Positions 1 through 6,933 of a DNA stretch of 17,293 bases are shown here, one piece after another. Within the stretch, counting starts at the first letter, position 1. Each line of letters begins with the position of its first letter. A model generated the notes under the pieces. It saw nothing but the letters and a program-made list of their open reading frames with translations. It searched no databases and was not told where the DNA came from. The stretch is from an uncultured Eubacteriales bacterium (GTDB taxonomy: Bacteria; Bacillota; Clostridia; Peptostreptococcales; Anaerovoracaceae). Position numbers and translations under genes: made by a program. Location: the NCBI GenBank assembly GCA_900540145.1, contig UQEW01000052.1:1-17293 (forward strand), written 5' to 3'.

Positions 1-1347
1 CACGCCTATTATTACTACTTCTATTGCTACCAAAACAGCCAGGATAATTATTATTATCTTTAAAACCGGCTTGCGTTTCTTTGTTTCTTCATCTTCGTCG
101 TCTTCCGGCAATTGTATCTGCATGGCTTTTTCTTTTTCTCCGGAAGGAGTATTGCTGCCATCATCAGAACCGCTGTCAGCGTCAAAATCTTCGCGGGGAA
201 AGACGTCTGAGAATCTGAGTTTTGTTTTTTCCTTACTACTGACCTCCTGCTGAAAGGGGGGATTATCTTCAACGTCCTCGCTTTTCTCTTCTTCCTGAGT
301 TTCTTCCGTTTCTTTTGCAATATGACTGTCAGCTGCGGTCTCTTGTTCAACATCAACTGTCTCAGCAGCATTGTCTTCGTTGACGGAATCCGCTGAAAGT
401 TCAGTTTTCGAAGGCGCAGATTCTAAAGGTTCAGCCTCTGATACTTCATTTTCCGAAGATTCGACCTCTGCTGTCTCTGCTTCAGATACGATACTGCCGC
501 ATTCTTCATCTGCCATAATTTCAGGTGTCTTAGGCGGTAATGCTATATCTACCGCACTAAGATGAGGCTCTTTGAAAAGTTCAGGTTCTACAAATATATC
601 CTCAAAGGCCGGAGGCTGTTTTTCCTGCTGTTTTTGAGTCTCTTCCGGAGCCAGCATCTCCCATTTGGCCTTGTTTTCCTCTTCTAATTTTTCTATGTGA
701 GCTTTTTCTTTATCAAGAAGTTCTTGGAAAGCATCTCTTTTTGCATTATAAGTGTAAAACTTATCTTTAGCGCCTTCTAAGTCTTCACGTTTGTACTGAA
801 GCGTCATCTCCAGCTCCTTTTCAGCGTCTTTTGACACCTGGCTTGGCGCTTCACCGAAAAGTTCCCTCTCAAGTTCTTCTATTGACAATGTTCCGGCAGG
901 CTTCTCTTCTTCCTTTTTATATGTTTCTTTTGCTGCCTCTTTTTCTCCGGGCTGCTGTGCTTCTCTTTCAACCGGCTCCTGCTTAAATCCATCCTGTTTA
1001 GGCACAATTTTTTCTACGTCCACTTCTCTCGATGTTCTTCTCTTTTCTAAGACATCGTCCCAATTAAATTGAAAATCGTCATCTTTTCTCGGTTTTGAGC
1101 CGGGGAAGCCTTCCAAGTTCCAATTGAAATCCACCCTCTCTCGCTTGGGCTCACTGCTGTATTGATTTATTCCTTTAGAAATTTCTTCCGTTCTTCTTTG
1201 TGCTTCAATTTTAAACGGAGGGTTAAAAACCACATCTGAATATCTGCTGTCTGTCTGCTGGTCCTCTTCTATTCTGACTTTATTTCCGCAATACGCACAA
1301 AATACATCACCATCATGTAATTTTCTGCCACATTTTGTACAAAACAT
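1..1347 (-). CDS. Zinc-ribbon, acidic, membrane-tailed protein (C-terminus beyond the window)
   Basis: The minus-strand frame is open for 449 codons from ATG at 1347 to base 1 and continues past the edge; I found no in-frame stop. ACGGAGG at 1354-1360 precedes the start. Residues 3-20 form a CxxC-x10-CxxC zinc ribbon (C3, C6, C17, C20). Two FNW motifs follow at about 74-76 and 94-96, then a Glu/Lys-rich helical, probably coiled-coil stretch at about 154-232. A long acidic Ser/Glu/Ala low-complexity region covers about 260-420. A basic KKRKP-type stretch leads into an Ile/Val-rich membrane segment from about 431. This is the layout of clostridial zinc-ribbon membrane proteins of unknown function; part of the protein probably lies outside the membrane beyond the window. 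The start is 13 bases after the stop of the upstream gene, so the two are probably co-transcribed. No function is assigned. Confidence 0.85.
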   Translation of the reverse strand, partial: MFCTKCGRKLHDGDVFCAYCGNKVRIEEDQQTDSRYSDVVFNPPFKIEAQRRTEEISKGINQYSSEPKRERVDFNWNLEGFPGSKPRKDDDFQFNWDDVLEKRRTSREVDVEKIVPKQDGFKQEPVEREAQQPGEKEAAKETYKKEEEKPAGTLSIEELERELFGEAPSQVSKDAEKELEMTLQYKREDLEGAKDKFYTYNAKRDAFQELLDKEKAHIEKLEEENKAKWEMLAPEETQKQQEKQPPAFEDIFVEPELFKEPHLSAVDIALPPKTPEIMADEECGSIVSEAETAEVESSENEVSEAEPLESAPSKTELSADSVNEDNAAETVDVEQETAADSHIAKETEETQEEEKSEDVEDNPPFQQEVSSKEKTKLRFSDVFPREDFDADSGSDDGSNTPSGEKEKAMQIQLPEDDEDEETKKRKPVLKIIIIILAVLVAIEVVIIGV

Positions 1348-1360
1348 TCTATGCCTCCGT

Positions 1361-2083
1361 CTAATCTCTTATCTGTTTTTCCAGTTCTTCTTCCGTATAT
1401 GCTTTACCGTTTCTATCAATATTGAAATTTTCAGGTCCGAATTTAATATGTTTTATAGACTCTTCTGCAATCATTGCAGGCTCTATTTTTTGTTTAAGTA
1501 TCTCTTCAGTCTCTTCTGAAGCCGCAGAACTTTCAGTTTCAACAGCTTCAGCATCGCCGTCTTGCTCCTTTTCTTTGTCTGCGCTGTCTGCGGCGCTGTC
1601 AAAATGCTTGACCTCTTCCTGAACTTCTCCTTTGTCTTGATACCCTGCGTATCTTATCCGCAGCTCGGCACTCTGTATCTTTATTTCTATTTCCTGCAAA
1701 TTCTGAGCGGACGCTTTTGTGATCTCATCTATCAATTCGTCCGGAAAGATAATATTTTTTTTATAAGGATATTCCTTTTTTTCTGTAAGATTTTCTTTTA
1801 TCTGAGTTTCTGTTTGAACTTCTTCTTGAGTTTTTGTTTGAGCTTCTTCCTGTGCTTCTTTTTCAGCTTCCGCACCGAGAAGCTTGTCTAAATATTGCTT
1901 CTCATCAAATTCCAGCGATTCGTCCGCCTCTTGTTTGCTGTTATCCTGTTTTAGAAAATATCTTACAACAGCGATAAGAATTATCAGAACGACAAGAACT
2001 GCCCCTCCTATCATCATTGCATCTGATTGTTCGCGGCAGAAATCAACTATATTGTCATATAATTGCCTGAGGCTTTCAAGCAT
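1361..2083 (-). CDS. N-terminally membrane-anchored hypothetical protein
   Basis: This is a 240-residue protein. The frame is open further upstream to 2188, but I chose ATG 2083 because GGAGAG lies just before it, a good -10/-35 pair lies at 2115-2143, and the longer version would run through a terminator hairpin. Residues 22-44 form one hydrophobic helix (AMMIGGAVLVV...) followed by a basic edge. The rest is predicted soluble: an acidic Glu/Gln/Thr linker with EAQ/ETQ-like repeats (about 65-100), a short more globular-looking part (about 105-150), another acidic linker, and a C-terminal motif with FGPENFN and TEEELEKQI. I do not recognise a named family. It precedes the zinc-ribbon membrane protein in the same transcript, and both combine a membrane helix with acidic linkers, so joint action at the membrane is a reasonable inference. 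Confidence 0.8.
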   Translation of the reverse strand: MLESLRQLYDNIVDFCREQSDAMMIGGAVLVVLIILIAVVRYFLKQDNSKQEADESLEFDEKQYLDKLLGAEAEKEAQEEAQTKTQEEVQTETQIKENLTEKKEYPYKKNIIFPDELIDEITKASAQNLQEIEIKIQSAELRIRYAGYQDKGEVQEEVKHFDSAADSADKEKEQDGDAEAVETESSAASEETEEILKQKIEPAMIAEESIKHIKFGPENFNIDRNGKAYTEEELEKQIRD

Positions 2084-2114
2084 ATCAAATTCTCTCCATT
2101 CTAAAGTCTTTTTT

Positions 2115-2143
2115 ATTATATAACAAAAGTGCTGTAAATGCAA
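2115..2143 (-). promoter_or_regulatory. Sigma-A-like promoter of the membrane-protein pair
   Basis: On the minus strand TTGCAT (2138-2143) and TATAAT (2115-2120) are 17 bases apart. Transcription would start near 2108, giving a leader of about 25 bases before ATG 2083. The -10 is perfect; the -35 is only half matched. It lies directly after the terminator of the small upstream gene. Confidence 0.6.
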
Positions 2144-2178
2144 AGAAAAAAGAGCAGCAGAAAAGTGCTCTTTTTTCT
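2144..2178 (-). terminator. Intrinsic terminator of the 46-residue gene
   Basis: A perfect 13-bp inverted repeat (AGAAAAAAGAGCA at 2144-2156 and its complement at 2166-2178) has a 9-base loop. The A and T runs within the arms give a U-tract in both directions. On the minus strand it follows the small gene ending at 2217. Confidence 0.75.
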
Positions 2179-2216
2179 CTGTTAACATCTTCTAAACTGT
2201 TTTTAACTGTGCTTAA

Positions 2217-2357
2217 TTATCTGCCGTTTTTCTGGCTTTTTTCGTTGTTCTGATTTCTATAATTTTTCTGGCTTTTTTCACGTCTGTTTTCGTTTGAGTT
2301 TCTCTCAGAAGTATACTCATTTTCATATGATCTGTTGTTTCTGTTAGTTTCTTTCAT
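2217..2357 (-). CDS. 46-residue Asn/Lys/Arg/Glu-rich small protein
   Basis: ATG at 2357 has a strong GGAGGG ribosome binding site (minus strand, about 2367-2372). The frame encodes 46 residues and ends in TAA at 2217. The product is hydrophilic and almost wholly Asn, Lys, Arg, Glu, Gln and Ser, with no hydrophobic core. The unit EKSQKN occurs twice (about residues 27-32 and 39-44). It has its own terminator at 2144-2178, so it is probably a separate transcript. The good ribosome binding site, the internal protein repeat and the terminator argue for a real gene although it is very short. No function can be assigned. It is probably intrinsically disordered, and RNA or nucleic-acid binding is only a possibility. 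Confidence 0.65.
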   Translation of the reverse strand: MKETNRNNRSYENEYTSERNSNENRREKSQKNYRNQNNEKSQKNGR

Positions 2358-2449
2358 TTTCTTTTCCCTCCTCTAAGAATATTTTGTTCACATACGAAAA
2401 AACTATAATAGGTAAAAAGAGGGTTTATTTTAAAAAATTTCTTTAAAGT

Positions 2450-2890
2450 TTACAGCGCAAGTTCCATAGTAACATGGACGATTCCTTCTTCCAAAAACTC
2501 ATCGGAAACAACCTCAAATCCAAATTTTTCATAAAATCCTACGGCATATTTCTGGGCATGAAGGCAAATTTTTTCGCATTTCATTTTTAATCTTATCGCT
2601 GCAAGACTTTTCTCCATCAGTTCTCTTCCCGTTCCGTTACCATGATGTAAAGTCAAAACTCTTCCTATTATAACGGTACTTTTATTTTCTTCATCTTGAT
2701 AAAAGGCTCTTAGATATGCTGTTACCCGACCGTTTTCAAAGAAAAAGCAATGCAGACTTTCATAGTCGACACCATCCATGTCAATGCAACTTATACCTTG
2801 TTCTGCAACGAAAATCGCCGCTCGTGCTTTTAATATTTCATATAATTCTTTAGTCGTTAGCTCTTCAAAATATTTTGCCGTAAAATTCAT
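2450..2890 (-). CDS. GNAT-family N-acetyltransferase, ElaA-like
   Basis: The 146-residue protein covers a whole single GNAT domain. The acetyl-CoA loop is seen as IGRVLT followed by HGNGTGRELM (about residues 75-92), the usual V-motif plus Q/RxxGxG/A signature. The last third, with LHAQKYAVGFYEKFGF and then EEGIVHVTM, matches the end of the ElaA subfamily, as does the early EQGISCIDMDGVDYESLH. ElaA proteins are cytoplasmic acyltransferases whose physiological substrate is not settled. The start at 2890 has a modest AAAGG upstream and lies next to a 19-base tandem duplication that shapes the leader. The gene is divergent from tRNA-Lys and appears monocistronic. Family assignment is sure; the substrate is unknown. 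Confidence 0.9.
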   Translation of the reverse strand: MNFTAKYFEELTTKELYEILKARAAIFVAEQGISCIDMDGVDYESLHCFFFENGRVTAYLRAFYQDEENKSTVIIGRVLTLHHGNGTGRELMEKSLAAIRLKMKCEKICLHAQKYAVGFYEKFGFEVVSDEFLEEGIVHVTMELAL

Positions 2891-2899
2891 TTCTATGCC

Positions 2900-2937
2900 T
2901 TTCTCTTTATTCTTTACATTTCTCTTTATTCTTTACA
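2900..2937. repeat. Two exact tandem copies of a 19-bp unit
   Basis: The unit TTTCTCTTTATTCTTTACA (plus strand) occurs at 2900-2918 and 2919-2937 with no mismatch. It lies just upstream of the acetyltransferase start, so on the minus strand it duplicates a purine-rich leader segment (TGTAAAGAATAAAGAGAAA). Confidence 0.9.
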
Positions 2938-2945
2938 TTTTTTTG

Positions 2946-2974
2946 TTGACAAGACTTGCAAAAAATGCTAACAT
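2946..2974 (+). promoter_or_regulatory. Promoter of tRNA-Lys
   Basis: TTGACA (2946-2951) and TAACAT (2969-2974) are 17 bases apart, about 34 bases before the mature tRNA. The -35 is perfect. The surrounding TTGTTGACAA also gives a TTGTCA -35-like box on the other strand for the divergent acetyltransferase gene. Confidence 0.65.
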
Positions 2975-3007
2975 ACATTATGTGCCTCATGGCAATAAGT
3001 TAAATTT

Positions 3008-3083
3008 GCATCTTTAGCTCAGCTGGCAGAGCACCTGACTCTTAATCAGGGTGTCCAGGGTTCGAACCCCTGAAGATGCACCA
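3008..3083 (+). tRNA. tRNA-Lys (anticodon CTT), CCA encoded
   Basis: All arms can be drawn. The acceptor stem pairs GCATCTT with AAGATGC, the D arm holds AGCTCAGCTGGCAGAGC, and the anticodon stem CCTGA/TCAGG carries the loop CTCTTAA with CTT at positions 34-36. The T arm contains GGTTCGAACCC. Discriminator A is followed by an encoded CCA at 3081-3083. It decodes AAG lysine codons. Confidence 0.97.
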
Positions 3084-3090
3084 CAGACAA

Positions 3091-3117
3091 AACCACCATT
3101 CGCTTGGTGGTTTTTTT
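3091..3117 (+). terminator. Intrinsic terminator after tRNA-Lys
   Basis: AACCACCA (3091-3098) pairs with TGGTGGTT (3105-3112) around a 6-base loop, followed by a run of seven T to 3117. The A-run on the left may let it serve the convergent ylmH gene as well. Confidence 0.9.
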
Positions 3118-3146
3118 ATGATTTGACGCCTTTTTATGATTTTAAA

Positions 3147-3932
3147 TCATATATATTTTTCAAATTCTGCATACACTCTGCCCTTGCGGGAAGTTCCGCT
3201 TACTCCTCTGTATATGGCTTTTCCTTTTCCCCGCAGAACCAGCTTTTCGCCGTCTTTAAGCACGTAATCCGGCTTCTTGTTTTCCATACTGTTGACAAAT
3301 ACTAAGCCTGCACTTATGGCTTCCGACGCATTTTTCCTGGAAATCCCAAACACTGCAGATATGGCGTTATCAAGCCGCGGCGAAGCCAAAGGAAGCTTCA
3401 GTTTTTCTACTTTTATCTCTGACAACTTAAGCTTGTCTATCTTTTCCACTGTCACCGAAAGAGGCGTTTTCCCTGCGCTTGTGTAATTTTCAGCCAGGTA
3501 AGGAGCGATTTCCTCAGAGACGATTATCTGCGCTCCATCGTCAAATACCAATATATCTCCTGTTTTCTCGCGTTTTATGCCTAGGGAGAGCAATGAACCC
3601 AGGTAGTCAGAATGCCTGAGCTTGACGCCTTTTGCACGAATTTTGACATCCAGCAGCAGAAGAGGGCAGATGTCAGGGAAATCCAAGAAAAAGTCAAAAA
3701 GATCTTTTTCTCCATTGACATCCATGTAGTCCGGCACAAATATGATTTTCTTCCTGTCTGCGCCTTCATACCCTCCATACCAGAAGACTCCCTCTTTAGC
3801 GTGGTTTTTTACAAACTTGTCCGCTGATGATTGTTGCATCATATCAAAAAAATCTGTAAATGTAATCGAATAATTCTTTTGAAATCTGCGGTACTTATCT
3901 TCAATTATATTTAGCAGTAATCTATTTTCCAT
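3147..3932 (-). CDS. ylmH: YlmH-like RNA-binding protein with S4 domain
   Basis: The 261-residue protein has the YlmH arrangement. An N-terminal region begins near a TFTDFFD motif. The central family signature has HSDYLGSLLSLGIKREKTGD and then ILVFDDGAQIIVSEEIAPYL (about residues 106-147). The S4 RNA-binding domain (about 185-245) contains RLDNAISAVFGISRKNASE and GLVFVN. YlmH homologues bind ribosomes or ribosomal RNA, and B. subtilis YlmH is linked to ribosome-associated quality control. It is usually in the ylm cell-division cluster next to divIVA; here it stands alone, back to back with the TSCPD gene. No Shine-Dalgarno sequence precedes ATG 3932, and the start codon is the end of an 18-bp palindrome that includes a -10 box, so the mRNA may be leaderless. 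Confidence 0.9.
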   Translation of the reverse strand: MENRLLLNIIEDKYRRFQKNYSITFTDFFDMMQQSSADKFVKNHAKEGVFWYGGYEGADRKKIIFVPDYMDVNGEKDLFDFFLDFPDICPLLLLDVKIRAKGVKLRHSDYLGSLLSLGIKREKTGDILVFDDGAQIIVSEEIAPYLAENYTSAGKTPLSVTVEKIDKLKLSEIKVEKLKLPLASPRLDNAISAVFGISRKNASEAISAGLVFVNSMENKKPDYVLKDGEKLVLRGKGKAIYRGVSGTSRKGRVYAEFEKYI

Positions 3933-3948
3933 GATATAATTATATCAT
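3931..3948. promoter_or_regulatory. 18-bp perfect palindrome holding divergent -10 boxes
   Basis: ATGATATAATTATATCAT is its own reverse complement. It has TATAAT on the plus strand at 3935-3940 and on the minus strand at 3939-3944. For the plus-strand TSCPD gene, TTAGCA (3911-3916) is an acceptable -35 with an 18-base spacer. For ylmH the -35 is poor, and transcription would begin about at its ATG. Confidence 0.6.
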
Positions 3949-3978
3949 ATGAGCATGTTTGTTTGGAAGGAGATTATT

Positions 3979-4236
3979 ATGGAATACACGTACAGGACCT
4001 CTAAAACCTGTTCTACGGAAATAAAATTCGAAATACAAGACAATAAGCTAAAGAACATCAGGTTTGTCGGAGGATGTAACGGAAACCTTAAGGGAATTGC
4101 AGCGCTGGTAGAAGGAATGGATTGCGAGGAAGTAGTCAAAAGGCTTTCGGGCATAACCTGCGGTTTCAAATCAACGTCTTGCCCGGACCAGCTTTCCAAA
4201 GCAGTACAAGAAGCAATATCCCAAGAAAAGAGGTAA
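3979..4236 (+). CDS. TSCPD-domain small protein (TIGR03905-type)
   Basis: The 85-residue protein is a stand-alone TSCPD domain. Seen in order are YRTSKTCS at the start, VGGCNGNLKGI in the middle (about residues 30-40) and the name-giving TSCPDQL at 66-72. Five cysteines (11, 33, 49, 61, 68) may bind metal. In other proteins this domain sits at the C-terminus of ribonucleotide reductases; the free form is common in Clostridia and has no settled function. I chose ATG 3979, with GGAAGGAG ending 6 bases before it, rather than the upstream in-frame ATG at 3949, which lies at the promoter palindrome. The stop is 2 bases from the next start, so it is co-transcribed and probably translationally coupled with the CDF exporter. 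Confidence 0.88.
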   Translation: MEYTYRTSKTCSTEIKFEIQDNKLKNIRFVGGCNGNLKGIAALVEGMDCEEVVKRLSGITCGFKSTSCPDQLSKAVQEAISQEKR

Positions 4237-4238
4237 TA

Positions 4239-5411
4239 ATGAACGATTTTTTATTTAAAAAATTTATTAAAGATTATGAAAACGTCAAAGACAGCGATGT
4301 AAGGGACAGCTACGGGAAACTGGCCGGAACTGTGGGTATTGTGTCCAATTCTCTGCTTTGCATCATGAAAATTTTAATCGGCTGGATTTCCGGCAGCATT
4401 GCGATAATAGCCGATGGTATCAACAATCTTGCAGATGCGTCATCTTCAATCATCACTTTAGTAGGCTTTAAGCTGGCAGCCCTGCCTGAAGACGAAGAAC
4501 ATCCATATGGTCATGCCAGAATAGAATATTTGGCAGGCATGGCTGTTTCTGTAATGATCATACTGGTCGGCGTTGAGCTGGGAAAAAGCTCGATAGACAA
4601 AATATTAGAGCCGTCTCCTCTGGAATTCAGCTGGGTCTTAGTAGCTGTTCTGATTTTAGCTATAGTTATAAAGGTATGGCAGGCCAGATTTAACATTTCT
4701 ACAGGTAAAAAGATAAACTCACTGGCTCTTATGGCTACCGGAGCTGACAGCCGAAACGATGTTATCTCCACATGCGTAGTCCTGCTGGGCGTATTGATAG
4801 GACATTTTGCAGAAATACAGATAGACGGATATCTGGGACTTTTGGTAGCTGTATTTATCATATGGTCAGGCATATGTCTTGTAAAGGAAACTGTAAGTCC
4901 GCTTTTAGGAGAAGCTCCCGACCATGAACTGGTCGAACAGATAGCCCAAATCGCCAAAAGTCACGAAGGCATACTGGACATTCATGATCTGGCAGTTCAT
5001 AACTATGGTCCGGGCAAAATATTCGCTTCAATCCATCTGGAAGTCGATGCTTCAGTAGATGTTATGGAAAGTCACGATTTGGTAGACAATGTAGAACATG
5101 AAATCGCCAACAAATTAAATATAAACATAACCGCTCATATGGATCCCGTGGACTTGTCTACGCCATACAGAGCCGAAATAATGGAAATAATCAAAAATGC
5201 AATCAAGCCTATAGACGGCGTCGTAAGCATGCATGACCTGCGTCTTGTGACAGGACCGACTCACACCAATGTAATCTTCGATATAGTAATAGCTCCCGGA
5301 TGCAAGTCCTCCGAAGACGAAATTAAAAAAGTCATAGATGATGCGATACATAAAAAATATCCAAACTTTTTTACTGCAATTGATTTTGACAAATCTTACA
5401 TAAATATATAG
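4239..5411 (+). CDS. Cation diffusion facilitator (probable Mn/Fe/Zn exporter) with doubled C-terminal domain
   Basis: This is a 390-residue CDF transporter. ATG 4239 is preferred because AAAAGAGG overlaps the TSCPD stop just before it; the open frame reaching back to 4122 only overlaps that gene. About six membrane helices cover residues 28-220. The transport-site motifs are NxxxD (N62/D66) in helix 2 and DxxxD (D170/D174) in helix 5. As I recall, this N-D/D-D set occurs in manganese exporters of the MntE type, while zinc exporters have His at one position; manganese is therefore favoured but not proven. The cytoplasmic end is unusually long. A ZT-dimer domain (about 229-305, with DIHDLAVHNYGPGK) is followed by a second, similar domain (about 311-388, with SMHDLRLVTGPTHTN). 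CDF proteins are antiporters that export divalent cations using protons. Confidence 0.9.
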   Translation: MNDFLFKKFIKDYENVKDSDVRDSYGKLAGTVGIVSNSLLCIMKILIGWISGSIAIIADGINNLADASSSIITLVGFKLAALPEDEEHPYGHARIEYLAGMAVSVMIILVGVELGKSSIDKILEPSPLEFSWVLVAVLILAIVIKVWQARFNISTGKKINSLALMATGADSRNDVISTCVVLLGVLIGHFAEIQIDGYLGLLVAVFIIWSGICLVKETVSPLLGEAPDHELVEQIAQIAKSHEGILDIHDLAVHNYGPGKIFASIHLEVDASVDVMESHDLVDNVEHEIANKLNINITAHMDPVDLSTPYRAEIMEIIKNAIKPIDGVVSMHDLRLVTGPTHTNVIFDIVIAPGCKSSEDEIKKVIDDAIHKKYPNFFTAIDFDKSYINI

Positions 5412-5452
5412 AAATATACTAAGTAAATTTAATATCCTTTTCGATAAAATAA

Positions 5453-5461
5453 TGATATAAT
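5453..5461 (+). promoter_or_regulatory. Extended -10 promoter of nfeD operon
   Basis: TGATATAAT (5453-5461) is an extended -10 element with a perfect TATAAT. No good -35 lies 17 bases upstream. The leader to ATG 5536 would be about 68 bases and includes a weak dyad (GTGAT/ATCAC). Confidence 0.55.
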
Positions 5462-5535
5462 GTTTTTAATCAGTGATTTGAAATATATCACACATGCAAT
5501 GACTATTATTCAAATTAATCGAAGGGGGAATGCCT

Positions 5536-5991
5536 ATGTCAATTTTTGGATTATATTTGACAATATCTATATTATGGCTGGTTCTGGCAATAATTTTCTT
5601 AATCATTGAAGCTTTGACTGTAGGGCTTACCACTATATGGTTCGCCGCCGGCGCTGCTGTAGCTCTTATATTGTCAGTATTTGATTTTTCTGTCATGACT
5701 CAGGTTATAAGTTTTTTCGTAGTATCAATTTGCCTTCTGGTTTTCACAAGGAAAATTTTCGTGGAAAAACTTAAAACAGGTGCAGAAAGCACCAATATAG
5801 ACGCCCTGATAGGCGAGATAGGGCAAGTAACCGCCAAAATCGAGCCTTTTAAAACCGGGCAGGTCAATTTAAAGGGGCAGATTTGGACAGCTATATGCGA
5901 AGAAGAAGTAACTATTGAAGTTGGCGCTTTTGTAATAATAAAAGCCATAGAAGGCGTTAAACTTATAGTTTTGCCTGCAGAAACTAAATAG
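5536..5991 (+). CDS. nfeD: NfeD-like membrane protein (short form)
   Basis: The protein has 151 residues counted from ATG 5536. That start is 7 bases from a GAAGGGGG ribosome binding site, whereas the in-frame ATG at 5530 is too close. Three or so membrane helices fill residues 3-70 (FGLYLTISILWLVLAIIFLIIEA, then a Gly/Ala-rich helix). The C-terminal part (about 85-148) fits the OB-fold NfeD domain, with a DALIGEIGQVTAKIEPF motif and the G.V...G..W pattern. It lacks the ClpP-like protease domain of long NfeD proteins. Short NfeD proteins are typically encoded next to SPFH proteins and are thought to form membrane complexes with them. The SPFH gene starts about 20 bases after its stop, matching that pairing. 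Confidence 0.88.
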   Translation: MSIFGLYLTISILWLVLAIIFLIIEALTVGLTTIWFAAGAAVALILSVFDFSVMTQVISFFVVSICLLVFTRKIFVEKLKTGAESTNIDALIGEIGQVTAKIEPFKTGQVNLKGQIWTAICEEEVTIEVGAFVIIKAIEGVKLIVLPAETK

Positions 5992-6011
5992 GAAAGGAAG
6001 AATTGAATATC

Positions 6012-6908
6012 ATGGAAATTTTCAGAATCATAATGCTATTTATAGTAGTTGCGCTTATAATCTGGCTGCTGGTTTCAAATATCAGAATTGTACCGCAAGC
6101 CAGAGCTTATGTAGTAGAGCGTCTGGGCGCTTATCACGGAACATGGCAGGTAGGTCTGCATTTTAAAATTCCTTTGATCGATAAGATTGCGAGAAAAGTG
6201 TCCTTAAAGGAAAAAGTCATCGACTTTCCTCCTCAACCTGTTATCACAAAAGACAATGTAACTATGGAAATAGATACAGTAGTCTACTTCCAAATTACAG
6301 ACCCTAAACTATATACTTACGGTGTTGAGAGTCCTATGGATGCTATCGAAAATCTCACAGCTACCACCCTCAGAAATATTATAGGCGAATTGGAACTGGA
6401 TGAATCCCTCACCAGCAGAGAACATATAAACGCTAAAATAAGAATGGTGCTTGATGAAGCAACCGACCCATGGGGAATCAAAATCAACCGTGTAGAAGTC
6501 AAGAATATAACTCCTCCTAAAGATATTCAGGTGGCTATGGAAAAGCAAATGAGAGCTGAACGTGAAAGGAGAGAAGCTATCCTTATCGCTGAAGGAGAGA
6601 AAAAATCCAAAATCCTCATTGCTGAAGGTCAAAAAGAAGCTGCCATATTGCAGGCCGAAGCTAATAAGCAGACTGCAATCAGAGAAGCAGAAGGTCAAGC
6701 TGAAGCCATCCTGATGATAAATCAAGCTACGGCAGACGGTCTCAAGCTTATAAAAGACGCCGGCGCTGACGATGCAGTTATTAAGCTTAAGAGCTTAGAG
6801 GCCTTCCAAAAAGCTGCCGACGGTCAAGCTACTAAGATAATCATCCCTTCTGAAATTCAAGGGCTGGCCGGTCTTGCCGCATCGTTTAAGGAATTTATAA
6901 AAGACTAA
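6012..6908 (+). CDS. SPFH/band 7 (paraslipin, QmcA-like) membrane scaffold protein
   Basis: The protein has 298 residues from ATG 6012. An in-frame TTG at 6003 is possible, but GGAAAGGAAG (5991-6000) is spaced better for the ATG. One N-terminal membrane helix (about residues 4-24) is followed by the band 7 domain (about 27-190), with VPQARAYVVERLGAYHGTW, GLHFKIPLIDKI and TTLRNIIGELELDE. A long Ala/Glu-rich helix (about 180-250) with repeated AEG units (IAEGEKK, IAEGQKE, EAEGQAE) is typical of stomatin/paraslipin oligomerisation. Such proteins form ring- or cage-like assemblies on membranes with NfeD partners. The gene follows nfeD directly and precedes purine nucleoside phosphorylase by 25 bases, so a three-gene operon is likely. 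The phosphorylase link is probably transcriptional only. Confidence 0.92.
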   Translation: MEIFRIIMLFIVVALIIWLLVSNIRIVPQARAYVVERLGAYHGTWQVGLHFKIPLIDKIARKVSLKEKVIDFPPQPVITKDNVTMEIDTVVYFQITDPKLYTYGVESPMDAIENLTATTLRNIIGELELDESLTSREHINAKIRMVLDEATDPWGIKINRVEVKNITPPKDIQVAMEKQMRAERERREAILIAEGEKKSKILIAEGQKEAAILQAEANKQTAIREAEGQAEAILMINQATADGLKLIKDAGADDAVIKLKSLEAFQKAADGQATKIIIPSEIQGLAGLAASFKEFIKD

Positions 6909-6933
6909 GTATTTAATTTAGGAGAAGCTCAAT

